A stretch of DNA of 64,000 nucleotides from Pythium myriotylum (GCA_023091665.1 JALJCQ010000003.1:992001-1056000), one strand, 5' to 3'. Positions 19,825 to 31,295 are shown, counted from the stretch's first letter. Translations and numbers: made by a program. Notes: generated by a model not told the origin, from the sequence alone.

Positions 19825-22599
19825 CTAATGAGACATCCAGGACGCGTACACGCCGCCTCTCGCGCGCCCGCGCTCAGCGAGCATCTGGGCTTCGCCCGCT
19901 GCCCTTTGCACGAGCGCGACCGTCTCGGCGCGCCCGATCTCAGGCATTGGTTGGTCCTCTCGGTACAAGAACGTCTTGGGCTTGCGCAGAGAGTGGACGC
20001 GCTGCTGCAGCTGCTCGAGGTCCTTGGACGACGCGCTGGCAGCGAGTGTGTACAGGCGTGCGCCAGTGTCTCGGGAAGCAGAGAACTGGATCACACTGAT
20101 CTCTTGAAGGAACTCGAATGCCTGCTTCAGACTCTCGCTGCAGAACGCCTCAGCATGGGAAATCTGGTTTCCTACATACAGCTCACGGGCGAGGAGCTGG
20201 GCGAGCTTCAACATGTCACGCTCCGCCCGTGGTTGCGAGTTATCCATTGCCGACAACGCAAGAGTCGCGAGGAAGAGCGAGTCAGCAAACGACCAATGGA
20301 GTGAAAGCACGAAGCTCGCGGCGCGAGAGAGGCGCCACGCGGCTGCATTCACATGCACGCTGTCGCTCAACACGGACAGTTCCGGGACACGCAGCTCGAG
20401 CGTCTCGAGCTGGACGGCGAGGTCGACGGCGTCGTGGCGGCAGATGTGGCGCAGGAACTTCCAGATGAACGTCGCAACCTCCAGCACCTCGGCCTTGTCC
20501 AGGACTACAGTGGAACCGGGGTCGTTGCTACGTAACCGAAGGGAGTCAATGGCACCCAAAAGGGCCATGTCCGGGAGGAACACGTGCAGCAAGTGATTGC
20601 GGTAAAAGCCGAGCTCTAGTGCTCGCGTTGGGAAGGAGACCTTGGAGTCAACGACCCCAGCGGGTGAAATCCCAACGTTTAGCACCGACAGCGCGTGATC
20701 TACGAGTTCTTCCGCAGTCTCCATATGGGCGATCGTCGCGCCCCGCGTTTCCAGCTCGGCCACAAGCCACCGCGTGCGCTGGAGCAACATGTCCCGGGTC
20801 GCGTACGCTCGCTTCCACATGAGCAAAGCCGACACGATGGCTGTGCTTGTGACCGTGCCGCAAGTCTGCATTCGTACCGCGAGTTCCTGTGCCGTGTCCT
20901 TGAGCGATTCATGTGCTTTAATTGACACGGGCTCACCGAATCGCACATAGCAGTGTCCACACCGCAAGAACAGGAGATCCCACAACGACTCGAAGAAGAC
21001 CTTGAGACTTTCTTTCTCCTTCGGCTTGCCCAGCAGTTGGTTAGCGTACTCTTCAACTTCAAAAACCCGATCGTAGTCGAGCGAAATTGGTACAAGGAGT
21101 ACGTCTTTGCCCGAGGTCTGCGCTTCCTGGTCCACGAAGTCTCGAAACATAGAGAGGAATCCAATCTTGGGCTTGCAAACGCGACCGTGGCGCGAGCGGC
21201 CACCTTCGATGAACACCTCCATCGGGTTACCATCGTCGAGCAGCTCATGGACATAATTTTGCAGTACGTCCTTGTACAATTGATCATCCTTGAACGACCT
21301 TCGGATGAAGAAGCTGCCGTTGGCCCGCAGAAACGATCCGATAAAGGGAAGGTCAAGATTGTTGCCGGCGGCAATTCGTGGCAGCGGGATACCGTACGCA
21401 AAACACAAGTAGCTGATGATCAGATAGTCTAAGTGAGACTCGTGAGTTGGTGTGAACACGACGCTGACGTTGCCTGACTCTTCGAGTACTTGCCGGACAC
21501 GATGGAGTGACTCAACATCTACATGAAGGCCATTGAAGAGCATGCGCCACGTCTTGGTGAGCATCCACCCAAGGCATCGAACTGCAGGCATAAACATGTC
21601 GGACTTGAGCGCGTTGAAGATGCGGGTCACACGACGCTGAGCCTCCTCGTCCAAAGTCACAGCATGGAGATCGTCTCCCACGTTCATCTTGGAAAGCCTC
21701 TTCACGAGATTACGGTGATGCTGCTTAATCGTCGAAGGCGCTCGTCCATGAAGATTCTCGGACACACCAGATCGCGCGATGAAGAGCAAGTCAAGCACGG
21801 TGTGGCGCACGTCGAGAATCGTAAGCTGCTTGTGCGCGCCATGCTGGCCCCGCGCTCCAAGCGACGCTGCAGCCTCCGCGCATCGCTCTTCAATGGTTGC
21901 GAGCAGCCACGACGGGTGCATCACGTTCACGAACTTTCGTTCATGGCCAGTTACGACCTCGAGCTCCGGGGACGTGGCCTCCGCCGCGAACTTCGTCTCT
22001 AGAGCCATACTGTCGTCGCTCTTTGTAGCCACGACAGGCACGCGGAGTTCCGTGTCAATACTAGCCGTGTCGGTGCTGCTGCTGTCGCCATCTTCGTCAT
22101 TCTCTTGCTTCTGAACCTCACCGAACCTGTGTGTGGGCACTGTCCACTCATCGGAGCCCCAGGTCACAGGCGCGTCTTGGATCGACGATCGCGCGATCTC
22201 TGGAGACGCCGCAGACTTGCTGTTCTGCACGACAAGCGGCGGCAGCGACTGCGGTCCGACGGGCTCGGCTGCTGTCGCTCCGGGCTCCTTGCGCGCCTTG
22301 TAGGCCACGGCGAGCGCCATGCTGGAGCCCTTGACCCCGCGCTCGCGCACCGCGTTCTTGACCGACCCGACGACGGCATCCGAGTCGCCGCTGCCTTCGT
22401 CCTTGACCGAGCTCTTCTTGATGAGCGCACGCACTTTCTCCTTGTAGACGCGGTAGCGCAGCTGGATACGCAGCGCGGCCGTGTGCGGCGTCACGAGAAA
22501 GGCGTTGGAGCCGTATCGCTGCAGCGCCTGCGCGTGCCACTCCTCCAGCGAGTGCGCGGGCGGCAGCGCCTTGGACTTCTTGGCCATGAGCTTGACCAT
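19825..22599 (-). CDS. glycerol-3-phosphate / dihydroxyacetone-phosphate acyltransferase (GPAT/GNPAT type)
   Basis: Single exon, 924 residues from ATG 22599 (second Met 12 bp downstream; the upstream open frame is judged leader). All four acyltransferase blocks are in order: HESHLD (HX4D catalytic motif, ~387), SFFIRRSF (~430), IEGGRSRHGR (~463) and VPISLDYDRVFE (~503). The catalytic His/Asp and the substrate-binding Arg/Gly residues are intact. The long C-terminal extension with helices matches PlsB/GPAM/GNPAT-type enzymes that start glycerolipid synthesis by acylating sn-1 of glycerol-3-phosphate or DHAP. The N-terminal ~250 residues are variable and charged. A mitochondrial or peroxisomal site is likely, but no decisive signal is visible; the C-terminal tripeptide is MSH. 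Confidence 0.88.
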   Translation of the reverse strand: MVKLMAKKSKALPPAHSLEEWHAQALQRYGSNAFLVTPHTAALRIQLRYRVYKEKVRALIKKSSVKDEGSGDSDAVVGSVKNAVRERGVKGSSMALAVAYKARKEPGATAAEPVGPQSLPPLVVQNSKSAASPEIARSSIQDAPVTWGSDEWTVPTHRFGEVQKQENDEDGDSSSTDTASIDTELRVPVVATKSDDSMALETKFAAEATSPELEVVTGHERKFVNVMHPSWLLATIEERCAEAAASLGARGQHGAHKQLTILDVRHTVLDLLFIARSGVSENLHGRAPSTIKQHHRNLVKRLSKMNVGDDLHAVTLDEEAQRRVTRIFNALKSDMFMPAVRCLGWMLTKTWRMLFNGLHVDVESLHRVRQVLEESGNVSVVFTPTHESHLDYLIISYLCFAYGIPLPRIAAGNNLDLPFIGSFLRANGSFFIRRSFKDDQLYKDVLQNYVHELLDDGNPMEVFIEGGRSRHGRVCKPKIGFLSMFRDFVDQEAQTSGKDVLLVPISLDYDRVFEVEEYANQLLGKPKEKESLKVFFESLWDLLFLRCGHCYVRFGEPVSIKAHESLKDTAQELAVRMQTCGTVTSTAIVSALLMWKRAYATRDMLLQRTRWLVAELETRGATIAHMETAEELVDHALSVLNVGISPAGVVDSKVSFPTRALELGFYRNHLLHVFLPDMALLGAIDSLRLRSNDPGSTVVLDKAEVLEVATFIWKFLRHICRHDAVDLAVQLETLELRVPELSVLSDSVHVNAAAWRLSRAASFVLSLHWSFADSLFLATLALSAMDNSQPRAERDMLKLAQLLARELYVGNQISHAEAFCSESLKQAFEFLQEISVIQFSASRDTGARLYTLAASASSKDLEQLQQRVHSLRKPKTFLYREDQPMPEIGRAETVALVQRAAGEAQMLAERGRARGGVYASWMSH

Positions 22600-23111
22600 C
22601 GCGCAGAGAGAGACACGCGCAGCGCAAGGTGAGCTCGTGGATGGCGGCTTGTTTGGTGGTCGGGGGTACGATCGAGGGATTTTGGAGCCGCCAGGTGACG
22701 CGAAGGTGGACCGAGCGAGTCGCCCAGTCGCAGGCATAATCGCTGTGCATAGTACAATCAAGTCAAACGGAGCTTCGCCGATTGGTATGTTCCACGAAGG
22801 TCGCTGGAAGGAATGATGGACGATTCCCCACAGCAATCCGTCGTCAGCAAGCAAACCCAGTGATGACGCTGGTTGTCACTGTAACCACTGTGTACCCTCT
22901 CAATTATCCTCTTTCAGTAGCTTCGTCTCCTGCTCAGAAATCTGAGGCACAACTCAGAGCGTTCTAATGAGGTCGTCGACAGTGGCCCCTTTCTCTTCCG
23001 GGAACAGTTTCGCCGTTTGGGTCCATTCCGCTCTCGCGGAATTAGAGCCCAACGGCGCCCCGAGCTCAACCCGCCGCGACCCGCCGCTCGTCGCGGCCGC
23101 GCGCGTCGACC
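22600..23111. other. divergent intergenic region
   Basis: Promoter space between the acyltransferase and the magnesium-transporter gene; the part near 22600-22850 remains open in the acyltransferase frame. No named element seen. Confidence 0.4.
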
Positions 23112-25491
23112 ATGCACGCCCGCGACGCCCTCGACGCCCTCGACGTCGCGAGCCAGCGCGCGGCCCCCTGCGCGCGCCAACGCGGCCGCCGCGCCGTCCG
23201 CAGCCGCGCGCAACCGCCCAAGATCGCGGCCTCGCGCTCCGTCCTGCTGCTCGCGCTCGCGCTCTCGCTGGCGTGCTCGACCCCGACGGCCGCCGCCACC
23301 GACGAGATCAACACGGACGACCAGCTCACGATGCCCGCCGTGCTCGAGTGCACGGCGTGCGACGTGCCGCCGGCGCTCGACATCCCCTTCTGCGCCGAGT
23401 ACGTCGGCTACTCGGCGTGCCGCACGGGCGAATCCTGGCACTCGATGGTATGGCGAGACCCACGGCGGGGTCGGAATCGGTTGTCTAATGGTGTCGACGA
23501 TGTAGGACGTGGCAGCGCGAACCCAGTTCCAAAAGCTCCACAATGCGTCGGATGGAAACTCGACTTGCGGAAGAGCCTTGCGCCACGTCCAGTGCGCCAA
23601 ACACTTCAGTGTGTGTGAGATGGGCGCTGCGCAGAGCTTCTGTCTGAACAGCTGCACGGCAGTGGTCTCGACGAACTGCTCGACGGCGTCGCCGAACACG
23701 ACGACAACGTTTTGTGGGACCGCGAAGCATTTGCTGAGTGGGGTCGTCGACGGAGGCAAATGCTTCGACGCAGGATACAAAGGCCCCAAGCATACAGCGT
23801 GGGTGATTGGGTTCACGATCGCTGTGGTGTTTTCATTCCTTGCTAGTGTCGGTATCAATTTGCAAAAGCGAGCGCTCAAGCAAAACGAGCTGAATGCTCA
23901 TGAGAACAACAAGGAGCCATTACCGGCGTATCGACTGCCACTTTGGGTGGTCGGTTTCGTGCTCATCCTTGCTGGCTCTATACTCGACTTCGTAGCGTTT
24001 GGACTTGCGCCGCAGAGTCTGTTGGCACCGCTCGCCGCACTTACGCTCGTCTGGAACATGGTACAGCGATTGATGAGTACTTGTTTTGTTCGATGCATCT
24101 CACTGGACGACTGCCTGTGTAGATGCTCGCACCCTGTTTTAACAAAGAGAAGTTGAGCAAGAAAGATATCGCTGCCACCCTCGTGATTTTCACCGGCGCG
24201 ACGATTGCAGTTGTATTTGCGTCTCACTCTTCGCCGTCCTACAACCTCGCGATGCTCATGCATCTCTATACGGACCCGCTCACCATCGCATACTTTTGTG
24301 TCGTCGTGTGCTGTGTTGCCGGCCACTATTTTATGATCCAGTTTGTTGAGAAGTTGAGTCTGACGAGTCGACGCCACCGCTTTATCCAAGTTGGTCAGCC
24401 GGTTTTTTGGGCTAAGTTGCGCCTTATCGGCTACGCAGGGTAAGTCTTGACCGGGATGGCGCCCTGCTACTTCATTTCTCATGTGTTCTCATGTGTTCAC
24501 TTCACAGGCTCTCTGGGACCATGGGTGGACAATCGGTTCTCTTCGCCAAGTCGACGGCAGAGCTGTTGAAAGCCGCTTTCCACGGCGAAGACAGTCTTTC
24601 CCACATCCAGACATACCTGATCGTGATCGCTCTTGTGAGCTGCTTGCTCTGCCAGATCCACTTTCTCAACTGCGGCTTGCTACACTACGACGCACTTTCC
24701 GTCGTTCCAATATACCAAGCATATTGGATTATCAGCGGCGTGCTGGGCGGTGTGATCTACTTCCAAGAAATTCGCACTTTCTCGGTTCAGCAAGCATGTA
24801 TGTTTGTTGTTGGTATCGCCACAACAATTCTTGGTGTATACTTGCTTTCGCAGCGTCGCCCGGTCGCACAGGCAAGCATGAAACGGAAGGTCACCATGGA
24901 CCGTGGCAAGAGCTTCTCGCTATCTGGTGAGTTCACCCTTGACGGGACAGGAAAGGGTGCACCACTGCCAACTGTGCTGGAAACGCCGGCAAAACCTGAG
25001 TCACCGCCGCGGCCCGAGCCGTCGGCAATGCCGACCATCAACGAAAACGAAAGTGAGCAGAGCACGACTGAAGACTCAGAGGGTGACGAAGAGAATCAGG
25101 ACAATGGCGAGGACGGCGGCGAGGATGTCGTCAGCCGACAAGTCATCGACAACTACCTCGACATGTCGGCAACCATGGGTTTTACGGAGATTCTCTCCGG
25201 TTTGGGATTCCAAAGTGGCCCGCAGCGAATGCTGCTGTCTCGAAGACCGTCTGCGCGCAACTTCGGGTACGTTTCCACGTTACTTGCTCGCCGTACGTGT
25301 TTGTTAGTTGACAGCACTCCCGTTGCAGGCACGGGACGGGTCGTCATCCCCATCGCCGAAGTGTCGACGACATTGAGGTGGGCTTGCCAGCCGCAACGCG
25401 AGAAAATATGCCAAAAGAAAAGGTGCCCAAGCGGCGGTCAATCACCTTCACCACATTTCAGAACCAGAGGAAGGACCCGCCGCCCATCTAG
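23112..25491 (+). CDS. NIPA-family magnesium transporter with cysteine-rich N-terminal domain (5 exons)
   Basis: Exons 23112-23447, 23506-24060, 24123-24439, 24508-25266 and 25329-25491 give 709 residues; introns are 58, 62, 68 and 62 nt, GT-AG. After a basic leader and a hydrophobic signal-type segment (SVLLLALALSLACS, ~43-56), a Cys-rich region (TACDVPPALDIPFC, STCGRALRHVQC, SFCLNSC) precedes the membrane part. The membrane part matches NIPA: VIGFTIAVVFSFLASVGINLQ, GLAPQSLLAPLAALTLVWN, MLAPCFNKEKLSKKD, GGQSVLFAKS and YWIISGVLGGVIYFQE. NIPA proteins carry Mg2+ in plasma membrane or endosomes. The C-terminal ~250 residues are cytosolic, with an acidic run (EGDEENQDNGEDGGED) and a basic end. 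The Cys-rich ectodomain is not part of the human family as I know it. Confidence 0.85.
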
Positions 25492-25613
25492 AAGGCGACT
25501 TCACTCTCTCCACTGTAGGCTAGCTATCTTTCCACTGCTCGTTCATGTTGCACGTTTTTGAATTGCTTCTTGAATTGGAATTCGATCATTCAAATTCACT
25601 TACTCATCTTTGT

Positions 25614-28082
25614 CTACAAGGGCTGTATTGTTGTGAGTTCCGCAGGAGACTCGACCACTCGGACCTCGTCTCCGTCCTTGACATCGTCATCATCGTCATC
25701 TTCATCATGATCTGGACGATTTAAGGCGAATGCTCGATTTCGGAGCTGCGAGCTCGAGGGCGACCGCCCGGTCTGTCTACTCGTGATTGTCGCTGACCCA
25801 ACACCGTTATCGAGTGACGAGTGCAAAACATTTTGTTGCTGCTTGAGTTCGCGTCTTAAGTCCTCGATGGTTCGCTGGAGTGTATCGTTCTGCACGGCCA
25901 GTTGGAGAAGCATACCCTGGAGAAGCTTGGTGGACTGGTGGTCGCGTCGTCGTCGGCGAGTACCATGAAGCCTTCCGCTTCCGAGAGTCTGATCTTCACT
26001 GGTAGTGTTGAGCTCGATGAGTAGGTCGCGATTGCCGTCGCCGAGGCCCATGGCGACGTTTTGGACCAGTTTGTCGCCGAGTCGAGTCAGTGCATCGGCC
26101 TTGCCAGCCAGCATCTTGGATCTCGTTGACATAGCGTGGACGATAGAGAGCTGCTTAAACTTGTCCCCGAGAGGTAACTTCGATTTGGGTCCATAGTGTA
26201 CCCATAAACTGATCACTAGATCTCGCACCCCCTCGAACCCGGCGCGACAGTAATGAAGTGTTTCTAGTGGCAGGTTAAACTGGTCATTCGATTGTCGGAG
26301 CTGCTCGACTTGGTCTTGTGAGCGTCGATAGGCGTCAAATATTACCGCGAGAAAGAGATTTGAGATGATGAACACGTTGAGCAGTAAGAAGCACGCGAAA
26401 AGTAGCATTTCGACGGTCGAGAAGCTTGTGGATGCCGAGACGCTCGAGGAACCGAAAAGCAGCAGCAGCAACGTGGACATAGCCTGCGGGATTGAACGGA
26501 AGCGCGACGACTCGGCGCCGGCTACGACCAGGAACGCGCTCGCGTACCCATACAGTAAAATACCGAGGCAAAACAGCAACGTGAGCAATCGAGGGGATGC
26601 ATTCTCCACTGTACGGACGAACAAGTCCACGTGAGTGAGCACTCTCAGCAGCAACAAAAGGATCCACCAGCAGAGGCACGTGTTTAGGCCGAGGAGGTTT
26701 TGAGAGATGCGGAAGGCTTCCGAGAACGGGCGTAGACGAACGAATTCATTCGACTTGAATAGCGGGAAGGAGGTCGGCAGCTTCAGTAGTGTGAAGAGCC
26801 GCAAAATCCACACCGTGAAGTAGAGTGCGAGGCTGAGCACCCGTAAAATCGAGCCATTGCGTCGCGACCACCGGAGTGCTTTGCCGGAGCTTGTTTGCAG
26901 CGCGAGCCGACGTCGGCGACGGTTAGTCTGAAGGGCGATCTCCGAGATGAGAAAGTACACATAAAACCCCACGACGCCCAAGTTGCACAGCGTCCACCAA
27001 GCTTCGTCGCTGGATATTAGGAACGACTTTGTGAGGGGTGCAGGGCTGATGCGGAGAGTGGCAACGGCACCCCCCGACGATGGGAACTCGATCATAAACC
27101 GCAGCGCAACGGTGTATTGGAGCATGGCGTTGAAAAGGTTGAGATCCACCATCGCTACCCGCGTCTGTTCATCGACGTATGCGTTGTTCTCAAGCCAACG
27201 AAGGATCTGCGATGCGCGTACTTCATCGTCGCGGGGAAGTAGAACTGAAAATGCTGGAGCTGGAAGCCTCTGCGCACTGTAAGACATCGTGGAGGAGAAG
27301 AATTCGCTACGCTCTGAGCTCGTGCTAGTCATGTTGAAGCCTTCAAACACGAACTCGGATCCGGAGCCGCCAAATGACGTTGTAGACTCATCCTCAATAC
27401 TAAAGTCACCAAGAAATGATCCGTAACAATACAGGTCGTGGCTTTCATTGTCGTCATCACGAGTCGCATTGTAGAAATATGCTGATACCCGCGTAGTACA
27501 GTTACTCTGCTTGACGCGCAGCTGACCAATACGGATAGCACCAACGACATGGTTTGCGACGAAACTATCAGCATTTGAAGACGATGCCGAAGCACTATAT
27601 GACAGAGAAACGAAGGGTCCCCGAAGCCAAGCATGAAACTCTGTCGGGGATGAGATCTGCTCAAACGTCTTGCTGACTCCGACAACAGCAACGAACTCGC
27701 GGGTGAGGTACTCCAGCGAGGTAGCGCTCACGAGGCGATACAAGTGCTCACGGGAGTACCCGTGGTGGCAGCTAACGGTGTACGCGTACAAGAAGATGAT
27801 ATGGAGGACGATGTCTCGAATCTTGGCTCGAATTCGGGCCTGTCGCTTCTTCTGGATGATATCCTCTGCGTGCTTTCGCAGCAGCTCGCTGAGCTCGGCC
27901 GTGCGCTTGTGGTTATGACGATGGCGATGTTTCCACCAGCGCTGAAGGTTAACGATTGCATCTCGACGGGAGTCTTCGAATGACTCAACTGCGGATGCAA
28001 GGATGGACACGTGAGCGAGCGGAGGCACCGACTCAAACGAGCCTTGTGCCGCTGGCGTGTGGCTCGCTGTTGCATTCAGCAT
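25614..28082 (-). CDS. polycystin-2-like TRP cation channel
   Basis: Single exon, 822 residues from ATG 28082; the 18 in-frame codons upstream have no ATG. A basic N-terminus (KHRHRHNHKR) leads to the first membrane helix (DIVLHIIFLYAYTV, ~88-101). The large extracellular polycystin domain follows; its NAYVDEQTRVAMVDLNLFN stretch has the FID.RTR..FVDF..YN pattern of PKD2. Five more helices and a pore region (RSIPQAMSTLLLLLFG) follow, then NLFLAVIFDAYRRS after S6, a typical PKD2 junction. The C-terminus has a coiled coil (NDTLQRTIEDLRRELKQQQ) suited to multimerisation and an acidic end. PKD2 channels conduct Ca2+/cations in cilia, flagella or internal membranes. No EF-hand is visible. Confidence 0.85.
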   Translation of the reverse strand: MLNATASHTPAAQGSFESVPPLAHVSILASAVESFEDSRRDAIVNLQRWWKHRHRHNHKRTAELSELLRKHAEDIIQKKRQARIRAKIRDIVLHIIFLYAYTVSCHHGYSREHLYRLVSATSLEYLTREFVAVVGVSKTFEQISSPTEFHAWLRGPFVSLSYSASASSSNADSFVANHVVGAIRIGQLRVKQSNCTTRVSAYFYNATRDDDNESHDLYCYGSFLGDFSIEDESTTSFGGSGSEFVFEGFNMTSTSSERSEFFSSTMSYSAQRLPAPAFSVLLPRDDEVRASQILRWLENNAYVDEQTRVAMVDLNLFNAMLQYTVALRFMIEFPSSGGAVATLRISPAPLTKSFLISSDEAWWTLCNLGVVGFYVYFLISEIALQTNRRRRRLALQTSSGKALRWSRRNGSILRVLSLALYFTVWILRLFTLLKLPTSFPLFKSNEFVRLRPFSEAFRISQNLLGLNTCLCWWILLLLLRVLTHVDLFVRTVENASPRLLTLLFCLGILLYGYASAFLVVAGAESSRFRSIPQAMSTLLLLLFGSSSVSASTSFSTVEMLLFACFLLLNVFIISNLFLAVIFDAYRRSQDQVEQLRQSNDQFNLPLETLHYCRAGFEGVRDLVISLWVHYGPKSKLPLGDKFKQLSIVHAMSTRSKMLAGKADALTRLGDKLVQNVAMGLGDGNRDLLIELNTTSEDQTLGSGRLHGTRRRRRDHQSTKLLQGMLLQLAVQNDTLQRTIEDLRRELKQQQNVLHSSLDNGVGSATITSRQTGRSPSSSQLRNRAFALNRPDHDEDDDDDDVKDGDEVRVVESPAELTTIQPL

Positions 28083-28544
28083 GGACTTCGCCAAGAAAAC
28101 TGGCGAGACGAGCAATATCACCCGAGGAGTCAACACGACGCGGCAATCATTGACGATGTATCGAGGCGGAGCAACAGATACCTGAACAGAACCACGAGGA
28201 TAGGCTTGCCGTTTTTACGCTTGTTGCTGATTCAAAAATACATTGGCTCGTCAGGTCACTTCAGAATCACTGATGCAATTATCAACTCGTTCGTTTCGCT
28301 CGTCACGATGCTTGTCTGGCTGATACTACGTAGTAACAACGAGAGCAACACCAAAGTGAAAGAGAGCCAGGTGACATGCGTGTAAACACCAAACGAAAGG
28401 CGATTCCCCTCAGGTTGCGAAAGGCTCCACACGCTTTCGAATCTCATACTGAGGAGTTTAAATACCACAAGCTATCCTTTGCCAGCAAAGTGAGTCGTAC
28501 AACTCCTTTATTACACGCCTACTGAGCCCTAAATGGACATACAC
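28083..28544. other. intergenic region
   Basis: Promoter of the channel gene and 3' flank of the L10 gene, which lie head-to-tail on the minus strand. AT-richer DNA; nothing further recognised. Confidence 0.4.
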
Positions 28545-29171
28545 TTAGAGCTTGAGCGGGCCGTGGTTCGGGAGGTACTTTTCGTGGTTGCCATCCAGGT
28601 CGAGCGTGCCCTCGCTGCGCATCTTGGCGTACACCTCACGCTCGTACTTGGTGAAACCCCACTTCTTCGAGCCAAGCACCTTCTGGCGACCAGGGAACTT
28701 GAACTTGGCACGACGAAGAGCCTCGACGACGGCCGGGCCGAACTGGTCCTTGGAGCGGACCGAGATAATCGGCTGGCCAATCTCGACACGGGCAGCCACA
28801 CCCTGCGGCTTGCCGTAAGCGTGACGCATACCCGTCTGCAGACGATCGGCGCCGGCGCACGAAAGCATCTTGTTGATACGCAGGACGTGGAACGGGTGGC
28901 AACGGATACGCATGTGGAAGTTGTCCTTGCCGCAGTGCTTGTTCAGGTAACGGTTAGCGGCAACACGGGCGGCTTCGAGAGCCTCCGACGAGAGCTGCTC
29001 CTTCTCATCCGAGACAAGGTGGGCCACGAACGGGAAGGTGTCGACGGTCGCCTTCTTGTTGCCGACCTCGTAGATGCGGATCTTCGGGTCCGGCACACCA
29101 CGGCAGTAGCGCGACTTGACGAACGGCTTCTTGTTCTGGAAGCGGTAGCACTTAGCAGGACGGCGACCCAT
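28545..29171 (-). CDS. RPL10: 60S ribosomal protein L10 (uL16)
   Basis: Single exon, 208 residues from ATG 29171. [20 protein letters not shown] is the near-invariant N-terminus of eukaryotic L10, followed by [18 protein letters not shown], the loop [20 protein letters not shown] and [19 protein letters not shown]. Length fits the family (about 210-220). The protein joins late in 60S maturation and supports subunit joining near the peptidyl-transferase centre. High third-position GC and preferred codons suggest strong expression. A pyrimidine-rich initiator-like TCATTC lies about 116 bp upstream of the start (29287-29292, minus). Confidence 0.97.
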   Translation of the reverse strand: MGRRPAKCYRFQNKKPFVKSRYCRGVPDPKIRIYEVGNKKATVDTFPFVAHLVSDEKEQLSSEALEAARVAANRYLNKHCGKDNFHMRIRCHPFHVLRINKMLSCAGADRLQTGMRHAYGKPQGVAARVEIGQPIISVRSKDQFGPAVVEALRRAKFKFPGRQKVLGSKKWGFTKYEREVYAKMRSEGTLDLDGNHEKYLPNHGPLKL

Positions 29172-29429
29172 GTTGCTGGACGGAGATGGCAAAGGAGCAA
29201 TGACTCGGCCCCGCTGAGGAGCTACTCTCTGGGGGACACCAGTCGATTGGAGGAGAGAGTCAGGAGGCGACGTCGTAATTACGAGAGAATGAGGAGCCAC
29301 TTCTTACGAGAGGATATTTACACAATTTCAAACCATCGCTCAACAAGAGCGTTTGCATTGGAGAAAATACTTCAACAAAGAGAATCGGATTGGTTTAAAA
29401 AGCACGTCAACTTCAAGATGGGCTTGTGG

Positions 29430-31295
29430 TCATGGCTGCAGCACGACCTGCTTCGCAGGCTTGCGGATGCCCAGCAGACACTCGCACTGCGTCGTCACTC
29501 CGTCTCGAAACACCACAGTTGCTCGCCGATGCCCGCGACGGATGCTCGTCGGCGCGAGCGAAGCGCCACCGCTGAGGTACCAGACGTCGACCATGAGAAA
29601 GTCATCCACAGCGAGTGCGGCATATCTCCCCGACGGACCGAAACGGGCGAATTGTGGCGGTTGAGCCTCGTGGCTTGCGTCGCTCAGTGAATTCACGCGA
29701 AGCTGCACTCCGTACAGTCTTTTCTCACAGTCATCGTCATCGTCATCGTTCGTCGACGAAGAAGTCGACGCCAAGCAGTAATCGACTTCGGAACAAGACG
29801 TCGCATCGCCTTGGTCATCGCTGCCGACCCGTGGAAACACGCGAATCAACTCTGGACACAAGTACTCCCAACCATGATACGCCAAAGCCGGTAGAAAGTG
29901 CTCTCGGAACGCAATGGCGAACGCCTGTGGCTTTGGTTGTGCAACTGCCATGGACTCATTCAGCTCTGACGAAGACATACGGCCCAGAACTGAGAGAAGG
30001 TGTCGAGGCTTCTCAAACATCTCTGTAGAGTAAAGAAACCTCCCCTCGAAAAGAAGACATTTCTCCGCATATGGAGAATTCACCCGGACTCGACCAAAGT
30101 CACGGCAACTGTCCTGGTCTCTGGATACGAATCCTCGATCGAGGAGTTCGTCGGACGCACGCTTCTCCATCACATTTAAGACCGACGCGGAATTGGGAGC
30201 ATACGCAAGGCAGCGTCGGATCAGGCGTATCATTGAGCGCGGAATGTTGGGGTTCATCGCATGTCGGCTGGAGGGACCCGGACCCGCGGTTGCATACCAT
30301 TGCCACAGAGCAGTCTCCGTCGGCTTCCGCACATAACGGAAGTCATTGTTCAAATCCAGGGCAAGTGCCGTCACAATATCAACAACTCCGCCAGATGCAG
30401 CGATGATCAAGTCTTCCAGGGCTGGCATGTGGAGGCGCTTGTCAATTCCTATAGAATCTGAGTGCAACTGCTCTCGTGCTTGCTCAGAAGACACTATGAA
30501 ATCTGCCCGCGAAAACATCGTTGCGTTAAAACGGGAAGGGAAACCAAACTGATGCACAACGCTCGGTGGCACCCAGATGAGAAACCTCACCGATCGAGGC
30601 AACCATGTGGAACAAGCGAGAATGAGACTCGACCAAAACTCGTCTTCTTGAGGTGTTCCAATACAGCAGCCGATTACTACAACGTGGTCCTCCGACGGTT
30701 CAAGCTGGCACGTGGCTTGCCGTAGCGATATAGAAGAAGCTACTTCGAGTCGCTCGAACGCGTCGAGACTGTCAAACCAAGCTGTGTGGAGACGATATCC
30801 GGGATACTTCCGAGTGAGCAGGTCGACGACGTCCCAAAAGTACGTGTCCCGCGCATATCGCGAGGTTCCTTCAAGCACAACAGCGAATCGAGTCGATGGC
30901 GCGGCATTGAACAGAGAGTCGTGGATGCGAAGAACTACATCCTCTCGCTGATCAATTGTGCCAGATCCAAAGAAAGATCGAGAGGCCTTTGGACGCGCGT
31001 ACTTCGCCACTATGATGGGATTCTCTAGCGTCAGACCCCACGTTTCTTGAATGACTTCATCGTCGCTCAACGGGTCCCGCTCATCGGTGCGGAAATGATC
31101 ATCGTCTGCGAAAATAAACTGTTGCTTGGCTAGGGATATGCGATTGATCCGCGCGATCTCTGGAATAAAGGCTCGGATGTCACCGACCGTTCTCGGCCAG
31201 TTGAGCCGCGTAACACAGACATTAGTGGTTTCTCTCCTACACATGTAGGTGCCCGACGACATCAAGAAATGGATCCACACGACACGACGCTCCAT
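29430..31295 (-). CDS. Crinkler (CRN)-like protein with degenerate ATPase and nuclease motifs
   Basis: Single exon, 621 residues from ATG 31295. Residues 1-100 have the order of the ubiquitin-like CRN header (MERRVVWIHFL strand, RTVGDIRAFIPE helix, ISLAKQQFIF where classical headers have LFLAK). The centre corresponds to the P-loop NTPase part, but where the neighbour has GPKGCGKT this protein reads LEGTSRYARDT, so Walker A is lost. The C-terminus follows the PD-(D/E)XK nuclease-like CRN domain (CPELIRVFP, SEVDYCLAS, RYAALAVDDFLMVDVW), with VQLRVN in place of the catalytic E-x-K strand. CRNs are oomycete effectors acting in host or own nuclei; known members combine P-loop and nuclease-like folds. 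Both sites look inactive. Next to a second CRN-like gene on the same strand. Confidence 0.62.
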   Translation of the reverse strand: MERRVVWIHFLMSSGTYMCRRETTNVCVTRLNWPRTVGDIRAFIPEIARINRISLAKQQFIFADDDHFRTDERDPLSDDEVIQETWGLTLENPIIVAKYARPKASRSFFGSGTIDQREDVVLRIHDSLFNAAPSTRFAVVLEGTSRYARDTYFWDVVDLLTRKYPGYRLHTAWFDSLDAFERLEVASSISLRQATCQLEPSEDHVVVIGCCIGTPQEDEFWSSLILACSTWLPRSVRFLIWVPPSVVHQFGFPSRFNATMFSRADFIVSSEQAREQLHSDSIGIDKRLHMPALEDLIIAASGGVVDIVTALALDLNNDFRYVRKPTETALWQWYATAGPGPSSRHAMNPNIPRSMIRLIRRCLAYAPNSASVLNVMEKRASDELLDRGFVSRDQDSCRDFGRVRVNSPYAEKCLLFEGRFLYSTEMFEKPRHLLSVLGRMSSSELNESMAVAQPKPQAFAIAFREHFLPALAYHGWEYLCPELIRVFPRVGSDDQGDATSCSEVDYCLASTSSSTNDDDDDDCEKRLYGVQLRVNSLSDASHEAQPPQFARFGPSGRYAALAVDDFLMVDVWYLSGGASLAPTSIRRGHRRATVVFRDGVTTQCECLLGIRKPAKQVVLQP